From Rhodococcus aetherivorans (lineage in GTDB: Bacteria > Actinomycetota > Actinomycetes > Mycobacteriales > Mycobacteriaceae): a stretch of 64,000 bases of DNA. Both the position numbers and the translations under genes were made by a program. Location of the stretch: positions 55,230 to 119,229 of the forward strand of contig NZ_JAALEG010000008.1 in assembly GCF_011058165.1 (NCBI RefSeq), read 5' to 3'. Positions 34,832 to 44,799 of this stretch are shown piece after piece; position 1 is the first letter of the stretch; the number at the start of each line of letters is the position of its first letter. The notes beneath the pieces were generated by a model, which saw only the letters and a list, made by a program, of their open reading frames with translations, did not search any database and was not told where the DNA came from.

Positions 34832-36937
34832 ATGAGCGAGCTTTCGTCCCTGTTCGCCGACGAGGTCGTCACGAACGCCTACACCAAGCTCGTCGAGGTG
34901 CCCGGCATCGACGGCCCCGTCGCGCTGATCACCCTCGACAACGGGTTCGACCACACCAAGCCGAACTCGTTCGGCCCCGCCGGCCTCGAGGCCTTCGACA
35001 AGGCCCTCGACGAGGCCTTCGCCGCGAACCCCGCTGCTGTCGCGGTCACCGGCAAGCCGTTCATCTTCGCCGCCGGCGCCGACCTGAAGGGCGTTCCCTC
35101 GATCACCAGCCGCGAGCAGGGGCTCGAGCTGGGCCGCCTCGGCCACCGCGTGTTCCGCCGCCTGCGCGACTCGCAGGTGCCGACGTTCGCCTTCGTGGGC
35201 GGCCTCGCCCTCGGCGGCGGCCTCGAGGTCGGGCTGCACTGCCACTACCGGACCTACGCCGACAACGTGCCGGCGCTCGGCCTGCCCGAGACGATGCTGG
35301 GTCTGGTCCCCGGCTGGGGTGGCACCCAGCTGCTGCCGAACCTGATCGGGCCCGACCACGCGGTGACGCTGATCCTCGAGAACCCGCTCAACAACGGCAA
35401 GGTCATCCGCGCGAAGCAGGCCGCCGAACTCGGCCTGGCCGACGCGGTGTTCGGCTCGGCCGACTTCCTCGAGCAGTCCCTCGCCTGGGCAGCGAAGGTC
35501 CTCGCCGGGGACATCACCCCGGCCCGCCCCGAGATCGACCGCGGCGCCGGCTGGGACGCGGCGCTCGGCCGCGCGAAGGCGCTCGTCGCGGCCAAGACCC
35601 GCGGCTTCGCGCCCGGAGCGGCCCGGGCGGTCGAGCTGCTCGAGCTGGCCCGTAACACCGACATCGCCGATCCCGAGTCGCTGTCGAAGGGCTTCGCCGC
35701 CGAGGACGAGGCGCTGGCCGACCTGCTGATGTCCGACGAGCTGCGGGCCGGGCTCTACGCCTTCGACCTGGTCAACAAGCGTGCCAAGCGTCCCGCCGGT
35801 GCGCCGGACAAGTCCCTGGCCCGCAAGGTCACCGGCGTCGGCATCGTCGGGGCGGGCCTGATGGCCAGCCAGCTCGCGCTGCTGTTCGTGCGCCAGCTGC
35901 AGGTGCCGGTGATCCTCACCGACGTCGACTCCGAGCGCATCGAGAAGGGTGTGGGCTACGTGCACACCGAGATCGACAAGCTGCAGGGCAAGGGCCGGCT
36001 CTCGCCCGACGCCGCGAACCGCCTCAAGGCGCTCGTGTCGGGCTCCCTCGACAAGGCCGCGTTCGCGAACACCGACTTCGTCATCGAGGCCGTGTTCGAG
36101 AACATGGACGTCAAGAAGCAGGTGTTCGCCGAGATCGAGCAGTACGTCTCGCCGGAAACCGTCCTGGCGACCAACACGTCGTCGCTGTCGATCACCAAGA
36201 TGGCCGCGGACCTGAAGCACCCCGAGCGCGTCGTCGGCTTCCACTTCTTCAACCCCGTCGCCGTGCTCCCGTTGCTCGAGATCATCAGGGGCGCGCAGAC
36301 GGACGACGCGACCCTCGCGACGGCCTTCGCCACCGCCAAGGCGCTGAAGAAGTCGGCCGTGCTGTGCGGGGACCTGCCGGGCTTCGTGTTCAACCGGCTC
36401 GTCACCCGCACCCTCGGCGAGGTGATGACCGCCGTGGACGAGGGCACCCCGTTCGAGGTCGCGGACAACGCCGTCGGCGAGCTGGGCATGCCGATGAGCC
36501 CCTTCACGCTGCTCGCACTCGTCGGCCCGGCCGTCGCGCTGCACACCGGCGAGACCCTGCAGGCCGCCTACCCCGACCGCTTCGTGTCCTCCCCCGGACT
36601 CGAGGCGCTCGTCGAGGCCCGCAAGCCGGGCGTGTGGACGTACGCGGACGGCAAGCAGGTCGTCGACCCGGAGGTCGCGGCGCTGTGGCCGCAGGGCGAC
36701 AAGCCCTCCACCGCCGAGGAGGTGCTCGAGCGGACCCGTCGCGCCTTCGCCGAGGAGATCCGGATCATGCTCGACGAGGGCGTGGTCGCCGCCCCCGAGG
36801 ACATCGACCTGTGCCTGATCCTCGGCGGCGGCTTCGGATTCTGGAACGGCGGCATCACGCCGTACCTGGATCGCACCGGCACCTCGGAGGCCGTCAACGG
36901 CACACGCTTCCTCGCCCCCGGCGTGGCCGGCGTCTGA
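34832..36937 (+). CDS. fadB: FadB, enoyl-CoA hydratase/3-hydroxyacyl-CoA dehydrogenase
   Basis: FadB catalyses hydration and dehydrogenation in beta-oxidation. The 701-residue protein has an N-terminal crotonase domain with the FAAGADLKGV oxyanion motif near residue 85 and the catalytic Glu in LPETMLGLVPGWGGTQ near 150. The dehydrogenase part follows from about 335, with GIVGAGLMASQLALLF, TNTSSLSITKMA and the catalytic His in GFHFFNPVAVLPLLEI near 470. The second dehydrogenase-type helical domain ends in GGGFGFWNGGITPYLD. The ATG at 34832 is 2 bases after the fadA stop, indicating a single operon under the 33513 operator. Confidence 0.96.
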   Translation: MSELSSLFADEVVTNAYTKLVEVPGIDGPVALITLDNGFDHTKPNSFGPAGLEAFDKALDEAFAANPAAVAVTGKPFIFAAGADLKGVPSITSREQGLELGRLGHRVFRRLRDSQVPTFAFVGGLALGGGLEVGLHCHYRTYADNVPALGLPETMLGLVPGWGGTQLLPNLIGPDHAVTLILENPLNNGKVIRAKQAAELGLADAVFGSADFLEQSLAWAAKVLAGDITPARPEIDRGAGWDAALGRAKALVAAKTRGFAPGAARAVELLELARNTDIADPESLSKGFAAEDEALADLLMSDELRAGLYAFDLVNKRAKRPAGAPDKSLARKVTGVGIVGAGLMASQLALLFVRQLQVPVILTDVDSERIEKGVGYVHTEIDKLQGKGRLSPDAANRLKALVSGSLDKAAFANTDFVIEAVFENMDVKKQVFAEIEQYVSPETVLATNTSSLSITKMAADLKHPERVVGFHFFNPVAVLPLLEIIRGAQTDDATLATAFATAKALKKSAVLCGDLPGFVFNRLVTRTLGEVMTAVDEGTPFEVADNAVGELGMPMSPFTLLALVGPAVALHTGETLQAAYPDRFVSSPGLEALVEARKPGVWTYADGKQVVDPEVAALWPQGDKPSTAEEVLERTRRAFAEEIRIMLDEGVVAAPEDIDLCLILGGGFGFWNGGITPYLDRTGTSEAVNGTRFLAPGVAGV

Positions 36938-36957
36938 CGAATCGGTAGCTCCGCACG

Positions 36958-36998
36958 GCGCCCCGGGACCCGCGCAACCGTCGTGGGCCCCGGGGCGC
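36958..36998 (+). terminator. Hairpin after fadB
   Basis: gcgccccggg (36958-36967) pairs with cccggggcgc (36989-36998) over a 21-base loop, 20 bases after the fadB stop. The stem is stable but has no T-run. Confidence 0.5.
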
Positions 36999-37075
36999 GT
37001 CCGTGCGTATCACCCCGGCCACGGTGCCCACCGAAGCGGCCCCCCCGACGCGGTGTCAGGCGTACCGTCCAGCCT

Positions 37076-38515
37076 GTGACCGACAGTTCCCACCTCCCCC
37101 ATTCGAGGATCGAGCAGCAGCACACGGTGGCCCGCGCGGTGCTGTTCGCCGCCGTGGCCGCGCTCGGCGGATTCCTGTTCGGATACGACACCGCCGTCAT
37201 CAACGGCGCCGTCGGCGCCATCCGCGAGCGCTACGAGGTCGGCGCCGGGGCCATCGGCCTGTCCGTGTCGCTGACGCTGGTCGGCGCGGCGCTCGGTGCG
37301 TGGATCGCCGGCAGCATCGCCGATCGGCTGGGCCGGATCCGGGTCATGCAGATCGCCGCGGTCCTGTTCCTTGTCGGCGCACTCGGGTCGGCGTTCCCCT
37401 TCAGCATCTACGACCTGACGTTCTGGCGCTCCATAGGTGGCGTGGGCGTCGGCTTCGCCTCGGTCATCGCCCCGGCCTACATCGCCGAGATCTCGCCCGC
37501 CGCCATACGTGGCCGGCTCGGCTCGATGTACCAGCTCGCGATCGTCCTCGGCATCGCCGTCTCCCAGCTCGTCAACTACGCCCTCGCCGCGGCCGCCGGC
37601 GGGGCCAGCGAAGAGCTGCTCGGCATCGAGGCCTGGCAGTGGATGCTCGCACTCGGCGCGGTCCCCGCGACCCTGTACCTGATCATGACCTTCCCGATCC
37701 CCGAATCGCCGCGGTACCTGGTGCGGATCGGCCGGGAGGACGCCGCGCGCCGCATCATCGCCACGGTCGAGGGCGGCGACGAGGTCGCCGTCGCCGAGCG
37801 GATCGCCACGATCCGCGAGACCCTGCACCTCGAGTCCGCCCGGCCGGGTGTGCGGGACGTGTTCTCCCGGCGGCTGGGCGTGGCTGCGCTGATCTACGTG
37901 GGCATCGCCCTGGCCGCGCTGCAGCAGTTCGTGGGCATCAACGTGATCTTCTACTACTCGTCGACGCTGTGGCAGGCGGTCGGATTCGGCGAGGACCGGT
38001 CCCTGCTCATCAGCGTCGTCAGCGCACTGGTCAACATCGTCGGTACCTTCGTGGCCATCGCGGTGATCGACAAGATCGGCCGCAAGCCGCTCCTGCTCGT
38101 CGGATCCGTCGGGATGGCGGCGTCGCTGGGCACCGCCGCCGTGTGCTTCCACTCGGCGACCTTCGTCGTCAACGAGGACGGGGAGAAGGTCGCGACGCTG
38201 TCCGACACCTACGGCATGATCGCCCTGCTCGCGGCCAACGCCTTCGTGTTCTTCTTCGCCCTGTCGTGGGGTCCGGTGGTGTGGGTCCTCATCAGCGAGA
38301 TGTTCCCGAACCGGGTGCGTGCCGTCGCCGTCGGCATCGCGACCGCCTCCAACTGGATCGCGAACTTCCTCGTGTCCGCGACGTTCCCGGCGCTGGCGGA
38401 CTGGAACCTGTCGTTCACCTATGCCGGCTACGCGGTGATGGCCGCGCTGTCTCTGCTGGTGGTGATCAAGTTCGTGCCCGAGACACGCGGACGGACCCTC
38501 GAGGAAGCCGGCTGA
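37076..38515 (+). CDS. MFS sugar:proton symporter (sugar porter family)
   Basis: The 479-residue, 12-helix transporter carries the sugar-porter motifs in order: GGFLFGYDTAVINGA near residue 28, DRLGRIRVMQ, RSIGGVGVGFASVIAPAYIAEISP near 125, PESPRYLVRIGR near 215, LQQFVGINVIFYYSSTLW near 285 and PETRGRTLEEAG at the end. Glucose or a related hexose is the likely substrate, but motifs do not discriminate sugars. The GTG at 37076 was chosen because similarity begins soon after it. A perfect 34-base palindrome follows the stop. Confidence 0.9.
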   Translation: MTDSSHLPHSRIEQQHTVARAVLFAAVAALGGFLFGYDTAVINGAVGAIRERYEVGAGAIGLSVSLTLVGAALGAWIAGSIADRLGRIRVMQIAAVLFLVGALGSAFPFSIYDLTFWRSIGGVGVGFASVIAPAYIAEISPAAIRGRLGSMYQLAIVLGIAVSQLVNYALAAAAGGASEELLGIEAWQWMLALGAVPATLYLIMTFPIPESPRYLVRIGREDAARRIIATVEGGDEVAVAERIATIRETLHLESARPGVRDVFSRRLGVAALIYVGIALAALQQFVGINVIFYYSSTLWQAVGFGEDRSLLISVVSALVNIVGTFVAIAVIDKIGRKPLLLVGSVGMAASLGTAAVCFHSATFVVNEDGEKVATLSDTYGMIALLAANAFVFFFALSWGPVVWVLISEMFPNRVRAVAVGIATASNWIANFLVSATFPALADWNLSFTYAGYAVMAALSLLVVIKFVPETRGRTLEEAG

Positions 38516-38520
38516 GCGAC

Positions 38521-38554
38521 CGACGGGCCGGCCGCACGTGCGGCCGGCCCGTCG
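38521..38554. terminator. Bidirectional terminator between the sugar transporter and dxs
   Basis: A perfect 34-base palindrome (17-bp arms centred on GCAC/GTGC) lies between convergent stop codons at 38515 and 38563. Confidence 0.85.
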
Positions 38555-38562
38555 TCGCAGCG

Positions 38563-40536
38563 TCAGAGGCCGGGGTCCCCCCGGACGACGACGTCGCCCG
38601 CGGACTCCTCCCCGGCGGTCCCGTCCACGGCCTGCTCCGCCTTCTGCGCGGCACCGAGCCCGACGACCCAGCCGGTCACCTGACGCGCGACGTCCTGCGC
38701 GGTCAGCCCCAGCTCACGATGGATCTGTTCCCGTGAGGCATGATCCAGGAACCGTTGCGGCACACCGAGTTCACGGGTGGGAACGTCGACCCCGGCCGCC
38801 CGCAGGGCCGACGAGACCGCCGAACCCACACCGCCGTGCATGCCGCCGTCCTCCACGGTGACGACGAGCCGGAAGTCCCGCGCCAGCCGGGCGAGGGCCG
38901 CCGGGACGGGCAGCACCCAGCGCGGGTCGACGACGGCGGCGGTGAGGCCGTGCTGCTCGAGCCGCTCCGCTGCGTCGAGCGCCAGGCCCGCAAACGCGCC
39001 GACCGCGACGATCAGCACGTCACCGCGACGCTCGGACGGCATCCGCAGCACGTCGACGGTGCCGTCGATGCGCTCCACCGCAGGGATGTCGGGGCCGACC
39101 GCGCCCTTCGGGAACCGCAGTACGGTCGGGCCGTCGGCGATGGCGAGCGCCTCGCCGAACTCCTCGCGCAGGGTCGCGCCGTCGCGCGGCGACGCCACCC
39201 GGATCCCCGGGATCACGCCGAGCAGGGAGAAGTCCCACATACCGTTGTGGCTGGCGCCGTCGGCGCCGGTGATGCCGGCCCGGTCGAGCACCACGGTCAC
39301 GGGCAGCCTCAGCAGCGCCACGTCCATCAGCAACTGGTCGAAGGCGCGGTTGAGGAACGTCGAGTACACCGCGACCACCGGGTGCATTCCGCCGAGCGCG
39401 AGGCCGGCGGCGGAGGTGACGGCGTGCTGCTCGGCGATGCCGACGTCGAACATCCGGTCGGGGTAGCGTTCGCCGAAGGCCGACAGCCCGGTCGGTCCCG
39501 GCATCGCCGCGGTGATCGCCACGACGTCCTTGCGGCGGCCGCCCTGCACGAGCAGTTCGTCGGAGAACACCGACGTCCAGTCCGGAGCCGACGCCGCCGC
39601 GGTGGCGCGGCCGGTGACCGGGTCGATGACACCGGTGGCATGCATCTGATCGGCGACATGGTTCTCGGCCGGGGCGTACCCGGCGCCCTTGCGGGTGACG
39701 GCGTGCACGATCACCGGTCCGCCGAACGACTTGGCGCGGCGGAGGGCGGCCTCGAGAGCGGCCTCGTCGTGGCCGTCGACCGGTCCGAGGTACTTCAGGC
39801 CGAGGTCGGTGAACAACACCTGCGGGCTGACCGCGTCCTTGATGCCGACCTTCATCCCGTGCAGCACGGAGTACGCGGCCGCACCGATCCACGGCAGCCG
39901 CTTCACGAAGCGGCGGCCGTTGTCGAGGACACGCTCGTAGCCGGGCTGCAGCCGCAGCGCCGCGAGGTGCTCGGCCAGTCCGCCGATGGTGGGGGCATAG
40001 GAGCGGCCGTTGTCGTTGACGACGATCACGAGCCGCCGGTCCTTGCCGGCCGCGATGTTGTTCAGCGCCTCCCAGCACATCCCACCGGTGAGCGCGCCGT
40101 CGCCGACCACGGCGACCACGGTCCGGTCCTGCTGGTCCGACAGCTCGTAGGCCTTGGCGAGGCCGTCGGCGTAGGACAGGGCGGCCGAGGCGTGCGAGGA
40201 CTCGACCCAGTCGTGCTCGCTCTCGGCGCGGCAGGGGTAGCCCGACAGGCCGCCCTGCTTGCGCAGCGTGTCGAAGCCGTCCTTACGACCGGTCAGGATC
40301 TTGTGGACGTACGCCTGATGCCCGGTGTCGAAGATGATCGGGTCGTGGGGGGAGTCGAAGACCCGGTGCATGGCGATGGTCAGTTCGACGACGCCGAGGT
40401 TGGGGCCGAGGTGTCCCCCGGTCGCCGCCACCTTCTCGACCAGGAACTGCCGGATCTCCCCGGCGAGTTCCCTGATCTCCGGCTGGCTGAGCCGACGCAG
40501 GTCCTCGGGCGACTCGATGCGGGACAGGACACCCAA
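38563..40536 (-). CDS. dxs: 1-deoxy-D-xylulose-5-phosphate synthase
   Basis: DXS condenses pyruvate and glyceraldehyde 3-phosphate to open the methylerythritol phosphate route to isoprenoids. The 657-residue protein has [17 protein letters not shown] near residue 40, the thiamine diphosphate motif [18 protein letters not shown]...NDN near 150-185, [11 protein letters not shown] near 245 and the transketolase-like [18 protein letters not shown] near 370. The TTG start at 40536 is preceded by GGAGGGAGC at good spacing; no in-frame ATG fits. About 284 bases separate it from the divergent ABC genes, with a CATAAT -10-like sequence near 40668. Confidence 0.96.
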   Translation of the reverse strand: MGVLSRIESPEDLRRLSQPEIRELAGEIRQFLVEKVAATGGHLGPNLGVVELTIAMHRVFDSPHDPIIFDTGHQAYVHKILTGRKDGFDTLRKQGGLSGYPCRAESEHDWVESSHASAALSYADGLAKAYELSDQQDRTVVAVVGDGALTGGMCWEALNNIAAGKDRRLVIVVNDNGRSYAPTIGGLAEHLAALRLQPGYERVLDNGRRFVKRLPWIGAAAYSVLHGMKVGIKDAVSPQVLFTDLGLKYLGPVDGHDEAALEAALRRAKSFGGPVIVHAVTRKGAGYAPAENHVADQMHATGVIDPVTGRATAAASAPDWTSVFSDELLVQGGRRKDVVAITAAMPGPTGLSAFGERYPDRMFDVGIAEQHAVTSAAGLALGGMHPVVAVYSTFLNRAFDQLLMDVALLRLPVTVVLDRAGITGADGASHNGMWDFSLLGVIPGIRVASPRDGATLREEFGEALAIADGPTVLRFPKGAVGPDIPAVERIDGTVDVLRMPSERRGDVLIVAVGAFAGLALDAAERLEQHGLTAAVVDPRWVLPVPAALARLARDFRLVVTVEDGGMHGGVGSAVSSALRAAGVDVPTRELGVPQRFLDHASREQIHRELGLTAQDVARQVTGWVVGLGAAQKAEQAVDGTAGEESAGDVVVRGDPGL

Positions 40537-40820
40537 CTGGAATTGCTCCCTCCGGCTCGGACCCGCGCGTCTCCGCGCGAGCGGTTCTACCCAGTCTACG
40601 GAGCGTCGGAGGTGGTCGACTCGCTTCGTCGTGCCGCCGCCCCGTCTCACACCGTGTCCCTCACCTCATTATGCCGATGATGTGACGTCGCCCACGGTGG
40701 CGCCGGTGTGGCACGCCAGGCCCCGCCGAGCGGGGGTGGGCACTGCGCGGGGCGACCCCAGGCCGGTCGAATCCGACAAAACCGATTGCCGGGCCCGGCA
40801 CCGTGGGCGAGGCTGGACCC

Positions 40821-41795
40821 ATGCCCCCTGCACTGGCCATCGAGACCTCGGGCTTGATCAAGCGATTCGGCGCGGAGACCGCCGTGGCCGGAATCGACCT
40901 CGCCGTCCCCGCCGGCGGCGTCTACGGCGTCCTCGGCCCGAACGGCGCCGGGAAGACGACCACGATCCGGATGCTGGCCACCCTGCTCGCACCGGACGGC
41001 GGGACCGCGACCGTACTCGGGCACGACGTGCGTCTTCAGCCCGAGCTCGTGCGGCGCCGGGTCTCGCTCACCGGCCAGTTCGCGTCGCTCGACGAGGATC
41101 TGACCGGCGCGGAAAACCTGGTACTGCTCGCCCGGCTGCTGGGCTTCTCCAGGGCGGGTGCCCGGTCCCGGGCCGGACAGCTGCTGGCGGCGTTCGATCT
41201 GGAGCCGGCCGCGGGCCGTCAGGTGAAGCTGTACTCGGGGGGCATGCGGCGGCGCCTCGACATCGCCGCGAGCATCATCGTCGCCCCCGAACTGATCTTC
41301 CTGGACGAGCCGACGACGGGGCTCGACCCGCGCAGCCGCAACCAGGTGTGGGAGATCGTGCGGGCGCTCGTGGCCGCGGGGACGACGGTGCTGCTGACGA
41401 CGCAGTACCTCGACGAGGCGGACCAGCTCGCCGACCGGGTCGCGGTCATCGACCGTGGCCGGGTGATCGCCGAGGGCACCCCGGGCGAGCTCAAGGCGTC
41501 CGTCGGGTCGGGTTCGCTGCACGTGCGGGTGGTCGATCCCGCGCGCCGGGACGAGGCGGCGGCGGTGCTGGGCGCCGCGCTGGGGGTGGCGGTGACGGCC
41601 GCGTCCGATCCGGCCGCGCTGACCGCACGGGTGGACGATCCGCGGGCCGCGGCGGGGGCGCTGACGGCCCTCGCCGCGGCGGACATTCCGGTCACGACGT
41701 TCGCCCTCGGGCAGCCGAGCCTGGACGAGGTCTTTCTCGCGCTCACCGGCCATCCCACGGAAATTCCCGACGAAGACGAGGAGATCGCGTCGTGA
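40821..41795 (+). CDS. ABC transporter ATP-binding protein (DrrA-like, drug/daunorubicin type)
   Basis: The 324-residue ATPase has Walker [11 protein letters not shown] near residue 40, the Q-loop [13 protein letters not shown], the signature [14 protein letters not shown] near 140, Walker [18 protein letters not shown] and the H-loop position. The H-loop reads [11 protein letters not shown], with Gln in place of the usual His, as is typical of DrrA-type proteins. The DrrA C-terminal module ([15 protein letters not shown]) follows. It pairs with the ABC-2 permease whose GTG overlaps its stop. Export of a hydrophobic compound or lipid is likely, with substrate unknown. A GTG 18 bases upstream is an alternative start. 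Confidence 0.91.
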   Translation: MPPALAIETSGLIKRFGAETAVAGIDLAVPAGGVYGVLGPNGAGKTTTIRMLATLLAPDGGTATVLGHDVRLQPELVRRRVSLTGQFASLDEDLTGAENLVLLARLLGFSRAGARSRAGQLLAAFDLEPAAGRQVKLYSGGMRRRLDIAASIIVAPELIFLDEPTTGLDPRSRNQVWEIVRALVAAGTTVLLTTQYLDEADQLADRVAVIDRGRVIAEGTPGELKASVGSGSLHVRVVDPARRDEAAAVLGAALGVAVTAASDPAALTARVDDPRAAAGALTALAAADIPVTTFALGQPSLDEVFLALTGHPTEIPDEDEEIAS

Positions 41796-42631
41796 CCTCG
41801 ACCGCCGACCGACGGGCGGGCACCCCCGCCGCCGTCGTGGACGTCCTCCATGTCCCCGGGCCGCGTCCGACGCCGGCGTCCGCGTTCGCCGCGTCGCTGT
41901 CGTTCGGGTGGCGGGCACTGCTGCGGATCAAGCACGTTCCCGAGCAGTTGTTCGACGTGACCGTCTTCCCGCTGATGTTCACGCTGCTGTTCACGTACCT
42001 GTTCGGCGGGGCGCTGGCCGGTTCGACCACCGCGTACGTGCAGTTCCTGATCCCCGGCATCCTGGTGCAGACGGTGTGCACCATCACGATGTACACGGGC
42101 ATGACGCTCAACCGCGACATCGAGAAGGGCGTGTTCGACCGGTTCCGCTCGATGCCGGTGTGGCGGCCCGCTCCCCTCGTCGGCGCGTTGTTCGGTGATC
42201 TCGCCCGCTACACGCTGGCGTCGGTGATCGTGCTGGCCCTCGGGATGATGCTCGGGTTCCGGCCCACGGGCGGCCCGATCGGCACGATCGGGTCGGTGGC
42301 GCTCGTGCTGCTGTTCGCGTTCAGTCTCTCGTGGGTCTGGACGATGCTGGCGATGCTGCTGCGCACCGAGCAGGCGGTGATGGGTGTGTCCATGACCATC
42401 CTGTTCCCGCTCACCTTCGCGTCGAACGTGTTCGTCGACCCCGCGACGATGCCGAGCTGGCTGCAGGGCTTCGTGACGGTCAATCCCATCAGCCGGCTCG
42501 TCACCGCCATCCGGGATCTGACGGCGGGCACGCCGGACGCCGCGCACCTCGCGATCGTGTTCGCGTGGTGCGCGGCGCTGATCGTGCTGTTCGGGCCGGC
42601 GACGATGTGGTTGTACAACCGCCGGTCCTGA
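41792..42631 (+). CDS. ABC-2 type transporter permease (DrrB-like)
   Basis: The 279-residue membrane protein has six predicted helices and the ABC-2 pattern. [28 protein letters not shown] near residue 45 is followed by [20 protein letters not shown], a cytoplasmic [21 protein letters not shown] coupling segment near 115, and [29 protein letters not shown] near 220. The GTG overlaps the ATPase stop (GTGA). The gene ends directly against the convergent efflux-pump gene, the two stop codons abutting as TGATCA, with no terminator between them. Confidence 0.9.
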   Translation: MTSTADRRAGTPAAVVDVLHVPGPRPTPASAFAASLSFGWRALLRIKHVPEQLFDVTVFPLMFTLLFTYLFGGALAGSTTAYVQFLIPGILVQTVCTITMYTGMTLNRDIEKGVFDRFRSMPVWRPAPLVGALFGDLARYTLASVIVLALGMMLGFRPTGGPIGTIGSVALVLLFAFSLSWVWTMLAMLLRTEQAVMGVSMTILFPLTFASNVFVDPATMPSWLQGFVTVNPISRLVTAIRDLTAGTPDAAHLAIVFAWCAALIVLFGPATMWLYNRRS

Positions 42632-44230
42632 TCAGTGCTCCGCCGGCGCGGGCACCTTCTCCTCGGTGACGATGTCGATGGTCTTGCGCAGCGGGCGGTT
42701 CGGGATGAACGCGACCGCCGCGACGGTGACCAGCGCGATGATCGCGGCGACGAGGAACAGCAGGCCGGTGGCGTCGCCGTAGGCGTGGCGGATGATCTCC
42801 GCGACCGGTTCGGGCAGGGCCGCGAGGTCGAGGTTGCCTCCGCCGCCGGCCGAGCCGGTGTCGATGCCGAGGGCGGCGAAGCCGTCCGCGGACAGCGTCG
42901 TCACGCGTGTGGCGAGGATCGATCCGAGCACGGACACTCCGATCGCGCCGCCGAAGGTACGGAAGAACGCGACCGAGCTGCTCGCGGCTCCGATGTTGCG
43001 GACGCTGACGGTGTTCTGCACGGCGAGCACCAGGTTCTGCATGAGCATGCCGGTGCCGAGGCCGACGATCGCGATGTAGACCCCGATCAGCCACATCGGG
43101 GTGGCGTGGTCGAGGAACCCGAGCAGCCCGAAACCGATCACCTGCAGTACGGCGCCGAGCACCAGGAACGGCTTCCACCGGCCGAAGCGGGTGATCAGCT
43201 GGCCGGAGACCACCGAGGCCACGAGCGAGCCGAGCACCATCGGGATGGTGAGCAGGCCGGCGGCCGTCGGGCTGTAGCCGCGGGCCGTCTGGAAGTACTG
43301 GCCGAGGAACGCGGTGGCACCGAACATTCCGACGCCGACGGCGACGGACGCGATGATCGCGAGCGCAGTGGTGCGTTCGGTGACGATCTTCAGCGGGATG
43401 ATCGGGTCGGCGACCTTGGACTCGACCACGACGGTGGCGGCGAGCAGTCCGACGCCGGCGCCGACGTACGCGAGGGTCTCCCACGACAGCCACTCGTAGT
43501 AGCCGGCCTTGCCGGCGAACGACACCCAGATCAGCAGGACGCTGACACCGGCGGTCAGCAGGGTGGCGCCCAGCCAGTCGATGCTCACGTTCTGCTTGCG
43601 TTCGGTCACGAGGTGCAGGGTGCGCTGCAGCAACAGCATGGCCGCGACGGCGATCGGGATCGAGATGAAGAAGCACCAGCGCCAGCCGAGCGGGCTGTCG
43701 ACGATGATGCCGCCGAGGATCGGTCCGCCCGACATCGACACGGCCATCACCGCGCCCATGTAGCCGGAGTACCGGCCGCGTTCGCGGGGCGGGATGATGC
43801 TGCCGATGACCGCGACGACGAGCGCGGTGAGACCGCCCATGCCGATGCCCTGGATCACGCGGGCGGCGAGCAGGACGGGCACGTTGGTGGCGAAGCCGGC
43901 GAGGATCGAGCCGGCCACGAAGACGACGATCGCCGTCTGCACCAGCAGCTTCTTGTTGAACAGGTCGGCGAGCTTGCCCCAGATCGGCGTCGAGGCGGCG
44001 TTGGCGAGCAGCGCGGTGGTGATGATCCACGCGAACTGGGTCTGGGTGCCGTTCAGGTCCGCGATGATCGTGGGGAGCGCAACCGCCACGATGGTGCTGC
44101 TGAGCAGCGCCGTGAAGAGGGCGGCGAGCAGGCCGGCGAGAGCCTCGAGGATCTCGCGGTGCGTCATGGTGGTCTCGGCGGCGCCGGGTCCGCTCGCCGA
44201 GGAGGGGGGACTGACAGCTGCGGCACTCAC
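42632..44230 (-). CDS. DHA2-family drug:proton antiporter (EmrB/QacA type)
   Basis: The 532-residue, 14-helix MFS protein shows STIVAVALPTIIADLNGTQTQ (motif D1 region) near residue 45, TPIWGKLADLFNKK (motif A) near 82, ARVIQGIGMGGLTALV (motif B) near 123 and GPILGGIIVDSPLGWRWCFFIS (motif C) near 168. It should expel amphipathic drugs or lipids. The GTG start overlaps the stop of the upstream marR-type gene (GTGA), with GGAAGGA as ribosome site. The pair is a self-contained MarR-controlled efflux operon behind a large nested operator. Confidence 0.92.
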   Translation of the reverse strand: MSAAAVSPPSSASGPGAAETTMTHREILEALAGLLAALFTALLSSTIVAVALPTIIADLNGTQTQFAWIITTALLANAASTPIWGKLADLFNKKLLVQTAIVVFVAGSILAGFATNVPVLLAARVIQGIGMGGLTALVVAVIGSIIPPRERGRYSGYMGAVMAVSMSGGPILGGIIVDSPLGWRWCFFISIPIAVAAMLLLQRTLHLVTERKQNVSIDWLGATLLTAGVSVLLIWVSFAGKAGYYEWLSWETLAYVGAGVGLLAATVVVESKVADPIIPLKIVTERTTALAIIASVAVGVGMFGATAFLGQYFQTARGYSPTAAGLLTIPMVLGSLVASVVSGQLITRFGRWKPFLVLGAVLQVIGFGLLGFLDHATPMWLIGVYIAIVGLGTGMLMQNLVLAVQNTVSVRNIGAASSSVAFFRTFGGAIGVSVLGSILATRVTTLSADGFAALGIDTGSAGGGGNLDLAALPEPVAEIIRHAYGDATGLLFLVAAIIALVTVAAVAFIPNRPLRKTIDIVTEEKVPAPAEH

Positions 44231-44685
44231 AGGCAGTTCCTTCCGGGGGGTTCGTGTACGGAAAGGGTGTGGTTCAGGTGCGCGAGCGCGTCGAGGGCGG
44301 ATTCGGCTTGCGCCTGGTCCCAGCCGCCGAGCAGCTCGTGCAATCGGGAGGCGCGCCGGTCGCGGATCTCGCGCAGGGCTTTCTGCCCGGTCTCGGACAC
44401 GCTGACGCGGTGGGCACGCCTGTCGTCCGGGTCACGGTGGCGGTCCACCATCCCCCGTTCGACGAGCTCCCCCAGCTGCCGGCTCAACGCGGACTGACTC
44501 ATGCACAGCTCCGCGGCGAGTTCGGTGGGGCGGCACTCCCCCATTCGCCACAGGACGAACAGGACGCCGGTCAGCGCGTTGGGCAACGGGTCACCCGTCG
44601 AGTTGGCCAGGGTCGTGCGCAGCGTGCGACCGAACAGGAAGATCGCGTCGACGAGCGCGTGCGCGGTGTCGGGCTGGACAGCCAC
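44227..44685 (-). CDS. MarR-family transcriptional regulator of the adjacent efflux pump
   Basis: The 152-residue protein has the MarR winged helix-turn-helix: LTGVLFVLWRMGECRPTELAAELCMSQSALSRQLGELVERG near residues 40-80, then the wing RHRDPDDRRAHRVSVSETG. The GTG at 44685 has GGAGGTG 4 bases upstream. Open frame continues to 44751, but that part is the operator. It probably represses itself and the pump by binding the dyad at 44710-44755 and is released by a pump substrate or other phenolic ligand, as is usual for the family. Confidence 0.9.
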   Translation of the reverse strand: MAVQPDTAHALVDAIFLFGRTLRTTLANSTGDPLPNALTGVLFVLWRMGECRPTELAAELCMSQSALSRQLGELVERGMVDRHRDPDDRRAHRVSVSETGQKALREIRDRRASRLHELLGGWDQAQAESALDALAHLNHTLSVHEPPGRNCL

Positions 44686-44709
44686 GGAACACCTCCGAAT
44701 CGAAATTAT

Positions 44710-44755
44710 TTGCTTGCGACACGCAACTATACATTTAGTTGCATGCCGCAAGCAA
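44710..44755 (-). promoter_or_regulatory. Nested 46-bp dyad operator of the MarR-efflux operon
   Basis: Two inverted repeats share one centre. The outer TTGCTTGCG (44710-44718) pairs with CGCAAGCAA (44747-44755). The inner GCAACTA (44723-44729) pairs with TAGTTGC (44736-44742) around TACATT. On the minus strand TTGCTT and TATAGT are 18 bases apart inside the dyad, giving a promoter that bound repressor would cover. The operator is markedly AT-richer than its surroundings. Confidence 0.85.
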
Positions 44756-44799
44756 CCGCGGAGGACGCGCGAGACGCCCTGAATCCGTGATCGGCCTGC

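Noticed and set aside
38563..40650. Longer Dxs with an N-terminal extension of 38 residues
   Set aside because: The extension has no family similarity, and TTG 40536 has a well-placed GGAGGGAGC ribosome site.
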